Of a DNA stretch of 50,363 bases, positions 41,951 through 49,429 are shown in pieces. Both the position numbers and the translations under genes were made by a program. The stretch lies in contig JACKCD010000044.1 of assembly GCA_020634215.1 (NCBI GenBank), positions 1 to 50,363 of the forward strand. The letters run 5' to 3'. How positions within the stretch are numbered: position 1 is the first letter of the stretch; each line of letters starts with the position of its first letter. The notes under the pieces were generated by a model. It was not told where the DNA came from, did no database searches, and worked only from the letters and a program-made list of their open reading frames with translations. Origin of the DNA: Ardenticatenaceae bacterium (GTDB taxonomy: Bacteria > Chloroflexota > Anaerolineae > Promineifilales > Promineifilaceae).

Positions 41951-42030
41951 GTAATCGGTAATGTCGTTTCACGACCACTTCGTTTACAGTAATCAGTAAT
42001 CGGGAAACGACTGATAACTAATAACTGATT
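41951..42030. repeat. CAGTAATCGGTAAT / TAATAACTGATTACC repeat (family B)
   Basis: CAGTAATCGGTAATG and ACAGTAATCAGTAATCGGG units face GATAACTAATAACTGATTAC, forming a dyad between two minus-strand genes. Same family as 1196-1262 and 9283-9365. Confidence 0.75.
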
Positions 42031-43132
42031 ACCGCCACGCTCGCTCCGCCACCTGCACCACCAACGCCAGCTTACGCCATTGGTCATCCGGCGTAAGCGG
42101 GTTGCCGGGAGCGGTGGAGGCAAACCCACATTGGGGGCTAATCCCCATTTGCTCATGCGGGAAATAGCGTCCCGCCGCCTCAATGCGCCGCAACAAATCT
42201 GCTTCCTCCTCCATCTGCGGGCTTTTGGATGTCACCAGCCCCAAAATCACCCGCTTACTAGGTGGAATAAAACGGAGCGGCGCAAAGCTACCTGCCCGTT
42301 CGGAATCATACTCTAAAAAAAAGCCGTCCAGGTCAAGCCGCGTAAAAATCGCCTCGGCCACGGCATCATACCCGCCGCTAAACAGCCACTCTCCCTGGTT
42401 GTTGCCCCGGCACATGTGCATCACCACCGCCATGCTGGCCGGTTTCTCCGCCACCGCTGCATTAATCAACTCGACATAACGCCTAACCATGTCGTCGGGG
42501 TCATAACCACGCGCCCGGAACCGCTCCCGCCATTTGGCATCGCAGAACAGGGTGAAGGTGGTGTCGTCAAATTGCACATAGCTGGCACCAAGCTTGCCCA
42601 GTTCGGCCAGTTCGGTGCGGTAAACTTGGGCCACATCGGCGAAAAATTCGTCCAAATCGGGGTAAACGGCATCGGAAATGCCTTCGCGGTAGCGAAAGGC
42701 GTGTTGGTCGGCGGGGCTGGGCAGGGTGACTTTGGGGGTGCGATGGGTGTTGGCCTGCACAAATTTGAATTCGTCGGTGGCAATGCCGCCGACATGGCGC
42801 AGTTTGCCGGTGACGGTGGGCGACAAATATTTGATGCTGCGCCCGTCTTCGTCAAAGCTAATTTCAGATTCGGTCATGGTGAAACCGGAAACGGCCGTTG
42901 TGAAATGGCCAAAATAAATCACCCGCCGAAACTCCCCGTCCGTCACCCCCTGCAAACCAATCCGCTCCTGCATGGCAATGGCCTCGCGGCTGTGGCGAGC
43001 AGCAATGTCGTACAGGTCGGCACGGGATAAACGGCCGTTTTCCACCCCTTCATACGCCGCCAGCAATTCGGCCGGCCGCAGCAAACTTCCCACATGATCC
43101 GCCCGGAAAGGCGGGGTTGTCCAGTTGTTCAT
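42029..43132 (-). CDS. Cobalamin-independent methionine synthase-like (MetE C-terminal domain family)
   Basis: 367-residue single-barrel UROD/MetE-like protein: FRADHVGSLLRPAELLAAY opening, TDGEFRRVIYFGHFTTAV, YVQFDDTTFTLFCDA, and the zinc-site series HMCRGNNQGEW (His and Cys), FFLEYDSERAG (Glu) and GISPQCGFASTAPGN (Cys) near the end. Proteins with only this domain transfer methyl groups to thiols or remain uncharacterised (the 5-methyltetrahydropteroyltriglutamate-homocysteine methyltransferase-like group). All metal ligands are present, so activity is expected. It lies upstream of the HisC-like gene, 95 bases of repeat apart. Palindromes at 42890 and 43030. Confidence 0.85.
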   Translation of the reverse strand: MNNWTTPPFRADHVGSLLRPAELLAAYEGVENGRLSRADLYDIAARHSREAIAMQERIGLQGVTDGEFRRVIYFGHFTTAVSGFTMTESEISFDEDGRSIKYLSPTVTGKLRHVGGIATDEFKFVQANTHRTPKVTLPSPADQHAFRYREGISDAVYPDLDEFFADVAQVYRTELAELGKLGASYVQFDDTTFTLFCDAKWRERFRARGYDPDDMVRRYVELINAAVAEKPASMAVVMHMCRGNNQGEWLFSGGYDAVAEAIFTRLDLDGFFLEYDSERAGSFAPLRFIPPSKRVILGLVTSKSPQMEEEADLLRRIEAAGRYFPHEQMGISPQCGFASTAPGNPLTPDDQWRKLALVVQVAERAWR

Positions 43133-43147
43133 TGTTCTATCCCAAAG

Positions 43148-43212
43148 AAATAGGACGCAGATTGGCCTGATGATCCTGATTATCAGTTAAATCAGGTAAA
43201 TCTGCGTCCCAT
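43148..43212. repeat. AGGACGCAGATTGGCCTGAT hairpin (family C)
   Basis: AGGACGCAGATTGGCCTGAT pairs with ATCAGGTAAATCTGCGTCC across CCTGATTATCAGTTAA. It sits between the MFS gene stop and the MetE-like gene start. Confidence 0.8.
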
Positions 43213-43213
43213 T

Positions 43214-44509
43214 TCATAACACCTCATGCACCACTTCCCGCTGCGGCGTGCGGTCAAACAGCCAAAAGCCTAGCGCTCCGGTGAAAGTGACAACGGTCGC
43301 CAGCAGGAAAAAGTTGTGGTAGCCAACGGCCGTTATCAGCCGCCCGCCGCCAAACGTGGCCGTCGCCTGCCCCAGCCCGTGAAACGTCCCTCCCACCCCC
43401 GACATCAACGCCCACCAAACGGCCGTTACCACCTCCAAGCGATAGACATAAATCGTTGGCTGCGTGGCAGCGGCAAACACCATCAGGCACATGTAGCACA
43501 GTGCCGCCACCAGCCAGTTGCTCACAAATGCCAGCGGCAGCATACAAATGCCCATGCCAATAATCGCCACCAAAAAGACCCGCCCATTGCCCCAGCGGCT
43601 TGCAAGCGCGGGGGTCAGCAGTGCCGCTGGCACGGTCAGGAGCAAGGTAATGGCGGCAACCGTGCCAATTTGCACCGTCGGCACATGGAAAAAGTCATCG
43701 AGGTAGACGTTGAAAAAGCTGCGGGCGGCCGATTCCCCGGCGGTGCGGAGAAACATGACCACGCCGAGGGTGATGAAAAGGGCAAGGGGAGCGGTTTTCC
43801 AGGGGGGGGAAACGGCCGTTTTTTCCACCTCACGCACTCGCTTTTGTGCCACCGTGTCGCTGGCGCGGGTCATGGCCCACAGCGCAGGCAAAAAGAGCAG
43901 GGAAGCCAGCAGTAGCGAAAAGCGGTACGGAGCCGGGTCATCCAGCGTCACCCCCAGCAGATGGGCGAAGCGGCCAGGCAGCACCCCACCCGCCAAGCTG
44001 CCCACAAAACCAGCCAGCGGAAAAAAGGCGGTTCGCAGCGAAAAGGCGTGGTTGCGCTCCACGGAGCTGGTTTTTTCCATCATAAACAGGTTGCCGTTGG
44101 TCCAATACAGCGGGCCACCAAAGGAGGTAATCAGGTTGGCCCCAATGAGCCAACTGGCTTGCCAGCCGGCCGGGGCAAATTCGGCCAGCGGCAGCAGGGC
44201 ATAACCCACAAAGTAGCTGGCAATGCCAGCGATAATCAGCCGCCGCGTTCCCCACCGCTGCCCCATTGCCCCGGCGGGAATGCTGAGAAAGATGAAGGCG
44301 GCTTGCCCGGCGGCATTGACGGTGCCAATAAAGCTGGGGTCATACCCCAGCCGCAGCAGGTAGAGGTTGAGCAGGACAGAATAAACACCGCTGAGGGTGA
44401 AACCGCAGAGAACGGCCGTTAACAAATAAATCCGCACGTCCCGGTTTAGCTGTTGCAAAGCATGGTAATAGGCTCGTGCCGAAAGAATGGTTTTGCTGGG
44501 TCGGTACAT
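43214..44509 (-). CDS. Major facilitator superfamily permease
   Basis: 431 residues with twelve predicted helices. The MFS loop 2-3 motif appears as GAMGQRWGTRRLIIAGI (about residues 81-97), repeated in weaker form in the second half as ALASRWGNGRVFLVAIIG. The central cytoplasmic loop (about 215-235) contains REVEKTAVSPPWK. The start codon shares one base with the stop of the amidohydrolase gene (TAATG), so both are translated from one mRNA and the permease probably carries the substrate or product of that enzyme. Palindromes at 43325, 43418, 43811 and 44411. Confidence 0.85.
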   Translation of the reverse strand: MYRPSKTILSARAYYHALQQLNRDVRIYLLTAVLCGFTLSGVYSVLLNLYLLRLGYDPSFIGTVNAAGQAAFIFLSIPAGAMGQRWGTRRLIIAGIASYFVGYALLPLAEFAPAGWQASWLIGANLITSFGGPLYWTNGNLFMMEKTSSVERNHAFSLRTAFFPLAGFVGSLAGGVLPGRFAHLLGVTLDDPAPYRFSLLLASLLFLPALWAMTRASDTVAQKRVREVEKTAVSPPWKTAPLALFITLGVVMFLRTAGESAARSFFNVYLDDFFHVPTVQIGTVAAITLLLTVPAALLTPALASRWGNGRVFLVAIIGMGICMLPLAFVSNWLVAALCYMCLMVFAAATQPTIYVYRLEVVTAVWWALMSGVGGTFHGLGQATATFGGGRLITAVGYHNFFLLATVVTFTGALGFWLFDRTPQREVVHEVL

Positions 44510-45486
44510 TACAATTTCAGCAGCTTAGCCGCGTTTGTCCCCAGAATCAACGCCTTGTCAGCATCACTAATGGCTAAGTCGGTGATGGTGCTGATAGAGC
44601 CAGGCAGATCCCCAATTTGGTGCGGGTAGTCGCTGCCCAGCACCAGCTTGTCGGCTCCGGCAAAATCAATGGCAAACTGGATGGCGTTTGGCACGCCGGG
44701 ATAGGTGTCCATGTAGACATCGCGCAAATAGCTGCTGGGGGGGCGGGAAATGTTACCCTGGCATTCGGGGTAAAGGGCAAAACCACGGTCGGCACGTTCG
44801 GCCAAAAAGGGTGCTGTGCCACCCAAATGGGATAACACCAGCTTGAGGCCGGGATAACGCTCCAGCACGCCGCTGTAGATGAGGCGCAGAACGGCCGTTG
44901 TTGTCTCATACAAAAAGCCCGCCACCGCCACCAGCCGATAATCAGCCAAAGCCCCAATGTGGTTGGGAATGATGGGGTGAACAAAAAGCGGCACGTCTAG
45001 CTCCACCGCTTTTTCGTACAGCGGCCAAAATTGCGGCTGGTCAAGCTGTTGCCCATTAATGTGGGTAAAAAGACCCCCTCCGCGCAAATCTAGCTGGGTT
45101 ACAGCCCGTTCTAGCTCCACCACCGACGCGGCCGGGTCTTGCAGCGGCAGCGCCGCCAATGCGGTGTAACGGTTGGAGTGCTGCTGGATAATTTCAGCAA
45201 AGCCATCGTTGACCAGCCGCGCCAAATGGGCACCCTGCGCGGCCTCTTCGCTGTGAACACCGGGCACCGTTAGTGTCAAGCACTGCACATCAACCCCAGC
45301 CGCATCCATCGCCTCCAGACGGGTCACGGCGTTGTGGTGCGTTTCCAAAATAATGCTGTAATCACCCGACAGCGACATAATCAACTGCCCAGCGCTATCG
45401 CGCTCTAATTTGGCCTGAGACTGCCCCTTTTCTAGCTCTTGCAAGTAGCTCATGGGGAAAAAGTGGTTGTGGAAATCAACAATCAT
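44509..45486 (-). CDS. Amidohydrolase, ACMSD/2-pyrone-dicarboxylate-hydrolase-like (PF04909 type)
   Basis: TIM-barrel metal-dependent decarboxylase/hydrolase, 325 residues. Metal ligands: H-x-H in DFHNHFF (H6, H8), the His in PLFVHPIIPNHIG, the His in LVLSHLGGTAPFL and the Asp in LGSDYPHQIG; this is the amino-carboxymuconate-semialdehyde decarboxylase pattern. Members decarboxylate or hydrolyse aromatic ring-cleavage acids. The ATG 45486 is preceded by AAGAGGT; upstream codons lie within a dispersed hairpin. Translationally coupled to the MFS gene. The palindrome at 44890 reads TAV. Confidence 0.85.
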   Translation of the reverse strand: MIVDFHNHFFPMSYLQELEKGQSQAKLERDSAGQLIMSLSGDYSIILETHHNAVTRLEAMDAAGVDVQCLTLTVPGVHSEEAAQGAHLARLVNDGFAEIIQQHSNRYTALAALPLQDPAASVVELERAVTQLDLRGGGLFTHINGQQLDQPQFWPLYEKAVELDVPLFVHPIIPNHIGALADYRLVAVAGFLYETTTAVLRLIYSGVLERYPGLKLVLSHLGGTAPFLAERADRGFALYPECQGNISRPPSSYLRDVYMDTYPGVPNAIQFAIDFAGADKLVLGSDYPHQIGDLPGSISTITDLAISDADKALILGTNAAKLLKL

Positions 45487-45504
45487 TGTGTACCTCTTGT
45501 TGGT

Positions 45505-45538
45505 AAGAAGTTCAACTTTTAGAAAAGTTGAACTTCTT
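45505..45538. repeat. Perfect 16-bp hairpin AAGAAGTTCAACTTTT
   Basis: Arms 45505-45520 and 45523-45538 with a two-base AG gap. It lies in the leader of the amidohydrolase gene, 19 bases before its ATG on the minus strand, and may double as terminator for the gene further upstream. Confidence 0.8.
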
Positions 45539-45646
45539 GGTGGCTGTACTTGTCGCACAAACGGCCGTTTTCGTCAATCAAAAAGGGTATTAAATAATCC
45601 CTTATTATGGTGGCAAACTTTTTCCCAGTTAGAGGATAAAAAAATA

Positions 45647-45715
45647 GAGATTGGGGATTGGAGATTGGAAGGTATGCAATCTCCAATCTCCAATCCCCAA
45701 TCCCTAATCTCCACT
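45647..45715. repeat. GATTGGGGATTGGAGATTGG..CCAATCTCCAATCCCC hairpin (family A)
   Basis: GATTGGGGATTGGAGATTGG and CAATCTCCAATCTCCAATCC face each other around AAGGTATG. It covers the end of the hypothetical gene on the minus strand. Confidence 0.75.
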
Positions 45716-46927
45716 AACCACATGCCAATACGCCGTCGTTCTCCCACCATCCTGCCTTTGATTCGGCCAATACGTTGTAGATGCTTTATGTTGCAAAACG
45801 GCCGTTTTCCCATTGCGAAAATAGCAGCGCGAAATCTGTTGGCGCTGGCCGTTCCCCCGCATCCCTGTTTGAACGAGGTCTACCAACTGCCGATTCATCT
45901 TTCGCTGCCGCCCGCGCCCACAGCGGCGATGTGGGCCGCTGTAGCTGTTGGGCAACTGCCAAGCAGCATATGTTTGATTCGGGGAACCATAACGGCCGTT
46001 TCTATCCTTCATGATAAAAACAGCCCGCCCCTGCTCCCAGCCAATTGTTTCCCATGAAACGTTAGCGGCGCGTTCCCCCACCGCCACATTGCGCGTCCGC
46101 TGCACCCGCGCTCGGAGGTCATAATGGCGCTGGGTGCGGCCGGCCACCCCGCTTTGCTGCCGCAGCACGGCGCGGCTAATGGGAGCCGCCTCTTTGCGCC
46201 CACTGTGGCGGCTGGCATACAAGTGCGCCCGAAAGAGACCGATGCCGCCATAAACGGCCGTTAGCGGCAGCACCACCGGCGCACCCGTCAGCCGCGTCAC
46301 CCCCAGCAAATGCGCCACCGCCACTGTCCCCCGCAGCCAAATCCGCTCTTTGTCCCGCGTCCAGTAAACATCTTCCCCCTGCGCCAACAAATTGCGAAAC
46401 TGCCGCCAGCCGCAAAAGTAATCGGCCGACTGCTTGCGGCAAAGCCGCTGCCTTTGCTCATCTAAGCGAAGCCATCCCCGCCCTTCCCCATCAATATGGC
46501 GCAGCAGCAGCCACAGCCGTGCCGCGCTGGTGACTTCATTCTTAAGCATGGCTTGGGCAATATTGGGGTAAAGTTTGGTTGTTTGGGTTTTAAGTAAGGG
46601 GGTAACTGTTGGGAGAGGCGGGGAAACAAGGGACGCAGGCTGAAAAGTCTGCGGTTGCATAATTGCGATCTGTTCAGGAGGTTGACTGCGCCGACAAACG
46701 GCCGTTACCGCCACACTCCCCCACCCCAAATGCGGGGGTAGGGCTTGAATGAAAGCGGCCGTTGTGGGGGGTGAAGAAACGGCCGTCTCCTCGTGGTGTG
46801 CCTTGTCCGATTGGGTTCGGCCGGCACGCAACGCAAACAAACGCGCATTTGCCGCCAACAGTGCTGGCGACGCGCCCTGTTCCTGCTCCATTGTGGCACG
46901 AATACACGAAAACAGTCGGTCTCCCAT
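45704..46927 (-). CDS. Hypothetical protein, possibly DNA-binding (winged-helix-like)
   Basis: Not recognised. 407 residues, strongly basic in the C-terminal part. The middle (about 125-300) has a sense pattern: AMLKNEVTSAARLWLLLRHI, DGEGRGWLRLDEQRQRLCRK, YFCGWRQFRNLLAQGEDVYW and KERIWLRGTVAVAHLLG, followed by PISRAVLRQQSGVAGRTQRHY, which reads like a helix-turn-helix recognition segment. The N-terminal 110 residues are Pro/Thr-rich. The last 100 residues contain many Gly, Arg and Gln and partly come from spacer repeats, so the true end may be earlier or the gene may be degrading. It lies near parA and divergent from the candidate RNA gene, which could fit a replication- or segregation-related role. 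Seven palindromes fall in or near it. Confidence 0.5.
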   Translation of the reverse strand: MGDRLFSCIRATMEQEQGASPALLAANARLFALRAGRTQSDKAHHEETAVSSPPTTAAFIQALPPHLGWGSVAVTAVCRRSQPPEQIAIMQPQTFQPASLVSPPLPTVTPLLKTQTTKLYPNIAQAMLKNEVTSAARLWLLLRHIDGEGRGWLRLDEQRQRLCRKQSADYFCGWRQFRNLLAQGEDVYWTRDKERIWLRGTVAVAHLLGVTRLTGAPVVLPLTAVYGGIGLFRAHLYASRHSGRKEAAPISRAVLRQQSGVAGRTQRHYDLRARVQRTRNVAVGERAANVSWETIGWEQGRAVFIMKDRNGRYGSPNQTYAAWQLPNSYSGPHRRCGRGRQRKMNRQLVDLVQTGMRGNGQRQQISRCYFRNGKTAVLQHKASTTYWPNQRQDGGRTTAYWHVVSGD

Positions 46928-46955
46928 TGACAGACCGATCCGCTCGTGTTATCCT
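46927..46955 (+). promoter_or_regulatory. Promoter of the candidate RNA gene
   Basis: Perfect TTGACA (46927-46932), 17-bp spacer, extended -10 TGtTATCCT (46947-46955). It points into a stretch without ORF that can form a compact RNA structure. Confidence 0.55.
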
Positions 46956-46961
46956 CCATGT

Positions 46962-47109
46962 AGGTGAATTAGAAGCCACAAAGGGACGCAAAACCCCCTT
47001 CCCCATTTAAGGGGCCTTTCTGTAAGCTGTGGTGCAACACGCTTACAACAGGGTATGTGGCTTGTCCTTGGATAAGAAAGCTAAACGACGGTAATCGTTT
47101 AGCTTTTTT
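46962..47109 (+). ncRNA. Candidate ~150-nt free-standing structured RNA
   Basis: From the predicted start near 46962 to the terminator T-run at 47109 there is no ORF, but a three-way junction is visible. Closing stem P1: AAGCCAC (46973-46979) with GTGGCTT (47057-47063). P2: AAAGG (46980-46984) with CCTTT (47015-47019), continued after a one-sided bulge (GACGCAAAAC) by CCCCTT/AAGGGG (46995-47000 with 47009-47014). P3: TGTAAGC (47021-47027) with GCTTACA (47041-47047), extended by TGT/ACA around a GGTGCA loop with one bulged C. A strong terminator follows. The next + strand gene is 2.3 kb away, so this is not a leader; a small regulatory RNA is the best reading. I do not match it to a known family. 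Confidence 0.5.
47077..47109 (+). terminator. Rho-independent terminator of the candidate RNA gene
   Basis: Arms AAAGCTAAACGA (47077-47088) and TCGTTTAGCTTT (47095-47106) with a six-base loop, followed by a run of six Ts (47104-47109). It may also serve the minus-strand ATPase gene whose stop is at 47148. Confidence 0.85.
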
Positions 47110-47147
47110 GTTGGCTTCATCTGATTAGGCGAAGCCGCAATCACACA

Positions 47148-48629
47148 TTACACTTGCCAGCGAACCAAGTCGCGGTCAACTTCCTCTAGATCCAACAAAC
47201 GTAAACCAGCAAAATTCCACTGCGCTCTGCCCCGCTTTGCCCGATTCGTCAAAGCAGCCTCAGCCCGCAGCCGTTCTCCCGGCGACCATCCATGGGCGGC
47301 AAACCCTAGATAGTAAATCGTCCACTCTTCCTGGCGTGGAACCACAGAAGTTGTGTTTTGCAAGAGTTTCTCGATACCTTCAACATTTCCCGGCCCATCC
47401 CATTGGCATGAGCCTAATACTAAGGTCTTGTTTTCTTCATCAATCCCCACAACGTCGATATCAAAGCCGCGCCGCCATTCGCTGCCAACGGCCTTGATAG
47501 AAATTGGCAACTCACCCTGATCATCAGCTAAAGCGAGCCACTGTTGGCACAAATCTTTCCATGTGTTGACCTCAATAAAGCTACCGATTTCTTGTTCAAT
47601 CGCCTCCAGCACTTGTCGCTGTTGCCCCAATGCCAAGCGGGATTGATAAGCAGCTAAAAAGCGATAGTAGAAACGTAGGTATGGATCGGTGACATAATAC
47701 CGCCCTAATCGAGAATTGATCTCGCGCTGCGTAATAGGTACCTGTCGTTCCACGAACCCTGTCTCGCGCAAAATTTGCAAATAGCTGGTCATGTGGGTAC
47801 TAGATAGCCCATTGCGCTCACCAATTTCGCTTAGCGTATGAGCACCCTGCGCCATTGCCCGCATAATACCTACATAATTGTAGAGGTCGGTAATAAAATC
47901 TTGCAACAGCAAGCGCGGCTCATCAAGCATCCAGGCGTTGGACGGTTCAATAAGCATTTGCAGGTTCTCTAGCACGGAGCGTGTCGGGTCAATGCGTTCC
48001 CAATAGGCTGGAACCCCGCCCCAAATGGCATAAAGCAGCACGCGGTCAGCGGGTGTATAGCTGGGGAAGTAATCTTGGGTGGCTCCATATGGTAGTGGCG
48101 ACAAGCTGATCTGTGCCGTTGCCCGGCCGTAAAGTGGGGCTTGGTAACTTAGCAACTGCTTTTTCATCGCTCCCATTTGTGAGCCAGAAAGAGCCAACAG
48201 CACATTGGATTGGCTCAGCCGATGATCCCATACCTTTTGCAGGGTGCCGATGATAGAGGCGTTGGTATCCATCAGGTAGGTGATCTCATCAATGAAGATG
48301 GCGGTGCGGCGACCTTTTGCCATGAGGGCAATTTGGCGAAACGCTTGTTCCCAGGTGGCGTAGGAAAAATCAAGGGGCGCGGGATCATCTGGCTCCATGA
48401 AGTTGGCAATGGCTTGGGAAAAGGCACGCAATTGGTCAACGGCCGATGTTGGTTCGGCCATCCAGTACATGCCCAGATGATTTTCCTGGTTGATCCAGTG
48501 CGTGAGTAGCCGTGTTTTGCCAACGCGCCGCCGTCCATATAGAATCATTAGCTCCGATTGGGCTGAATCCCATAAGCGGTCAATCAGGTTTAATTCACTT
48601 GTACGGCCGATGAAAGCCCCTTTTGCCAT
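47148..48629 (-). CDS. AAA-type ATPase of the archaeal-ATPase/DUF234 class
   Basis: 493 residues. ATPase domain (about 1-230): Walker A YGRRRVGKTRLL (31-42), Walker B TAIFIDEITYLMD, sensor LLALSGSQMGAM. Then a winged-helix region (about 290-350, LSEIGERNGLSSTHMTSYLQ, ILRETGFVERQVPI) and the C-terminal DUF234 PD-(D/E)xK-like domain (about 390-493). In that nuclease fold the usual D...E-x-K is D in DIDVVGID but LGSCQW where a Glu-x-Lys is expected, so the nuclease site looks inactive. Such ATPases are mobile, lineage-specific genes of unknown role. ATG 48629 was chosen at the family start MAKGAFIGRTSEL. The gene has lower GC and no AACGGCCGTT site, consistent with recent arrival. Confidence 0.85.
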   Translation of the reverse strand: MAKGAFIGRTSELNLIDRLWDSAQSELMILYGRRRVGKTRLLTHWINQENHLGMYWMAEPTSAVDQLRAFSQAIANFMEPDDPAPLDFSYATWEQAFRQIALMAKGRRTAIFIDEITYLMDTNASIIGTLQKVWDHRLSQSNVLLALSGSQMGAMKKQLLSYQAPLYGRATAQISLSPLPYGATQDYFPSYTPADRVLLYAIWGGVPAYWERIDPTRSVLENLQMLIEPSNAWMLDEPRLLLQDFITDLYNYVGIMRAMAQGAHTLSEIGERNGLSSTHMTSYLQILRETGFVERQVPITQREINSRLGRYYVTDPYLRFYYRFLAAYQSRLALGQQRQVLEAIEQEIGSFIEVNTWKDLCQQWLALADDQGELPISIKAVGSEWRRGFDIDVVGIDEENKTLVLGSCQWDGPGNVEGIEKLLQNTTSVVPRQEEWTIYYLGFAAHGWSPGERLRAEAALTNRAKRGRAQWNFAGLRLLDLEEVDRDLVRWQV

Positions 48630-48668
48630 AAGATATATCCACCTAATGCGTTGTGTATAACTGTAAAT

Positions 48669-48698
48669 ATTATAAAACGAATTATATCTAATTGTCAA
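48669..48698 (-). promoter_or_regulatory. Consensus promoter for the ATPase gene
   Basis: On the minus strand TTGACA (48698-48693), an 18-bp AT-rich spacer and TATAAT (48674-48669), both hexamers perfect. The ATG is 40 bases downstream. Confidence 0.75.
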
Positions 48699-48806
48699 AA
48701 GCAAATTTTTATTGTTTCTGGGTGCTGTAGGCATTTCAAAATAGTTGATGCTGTGTTTGGTTGGTGGATGGAAAAACGGCCGTTTCCCCCACCCTGCCGT
48801 TATCAA

Positions 48807-49070
48807 TGTGTTAGGGGGTGTATTTCAGTTTGGGGGCAAACTTAACAAGTTTGACCTAATCTTTAACTGCGTAGATGGGAAATCCAGTGTCATTTCGAGG
48901 TCCTCCGAGAAATCCCGTTCTCATAGCCGCCATTTGAGCAGGATTTCTCCTCGAAGACATGAGCCTGCCCTGAGGCTGCCGAAGGGTCGAAATGACAATT
49001 CTTGGCTGAGAAATTGGCTTGCGGAGAGGTGAGTTATCAATGCCCCAAAACTGAAATGCTCCCTGTGTTA
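48807..49070. mobile_element. MITE-like element with 7-bp target duplication
   Basis: Inverted ends of about 24 bases: the left begins GGGGGTGTATTTCAGTTTGG (48814-48838), the right, read inward, begins GGGAGCATTTCAGTTTTGG (49063-49041). Direct repeats TGTGTTA flank it on both sides (48807-48813 and 49064-49070). The 250-base interior codes for nothing recognisable and contains a second, nested repeat with GTCATTTCGA / TCGAAATGAC ends (48889-48996). Confidence 0.75.
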
Positions 49071-49328
49071 GGCAGATGATTGGCACAAGTGGCTCCTTAG
49101 CGTACAATAGATAAATCTCCGCAAAAGCCCCAAAACACCATTTATAATAATCGAGATTATAATAATTCAAATTATAATAAGACGCACTTTTGCTGGCTGA
49201 ACTATGCTTATGCCGTGGTAGCTTGTGTCTTGGCGGCAGTTGTGAATTATTGCACAAGCTTATTTGAGAGCCGTTTTGGGTTTGAGAGTGGCAAGGTTGG
49301 GAGAGGGTGTTCCTAGCAATTAGGTAAA
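49071..49328. other. AT-rich spacer upstream of parA
   Basis: No gene seen. At 49142-49180 three copies of ATTATAATAAT-like units (TTATAATAATCGAG, ATTATAATAATTCAA, ATTATAATAAGA) follow each other at about 15-base intervals. Iteron-like or curved DNA near a partition gene is possible but unproved. Confidence 0.5.
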
Positions 49329-49410
49329 TTGACAAAGTATGTATACTTGTGTATACTGAGAATCGCAGTATACATTTAAAGAATCAAAGTATGTGCAATG
49401 ATACATACTT
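49329..49410 (+). promoter_or_regulatory. parA promoter with AGTATAC-type operators
   Basis: TTGACA (49329-49334), 17-bp spacer, TATACT (49352-49357). Dyads overlap it: AGTAT-GT-ATACT (49336-49347) inside the spacer, GTATACT-n9-AGTATAC (49351-49373) over the -10 and start, and AAGTATGT-n8-ACATACTT (49387-49410) in the leader. Such an array is expected for autorepression by the Par proteins or for a parS-like partition site. Confidence 0.7.
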
Positions 49411-49429
49411 GAAGGCAAAGGAGTGAAGG

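Noticed and set aside
46973..47020. GGGACGCAAAACC resembles the c-di-GMP-I (GEMM) riboswitch core
   Set aside because: Only one strand of the GEMM signature is present, the second tetraloop-receptor arm is missing, and no gene lies downstream on that strand.
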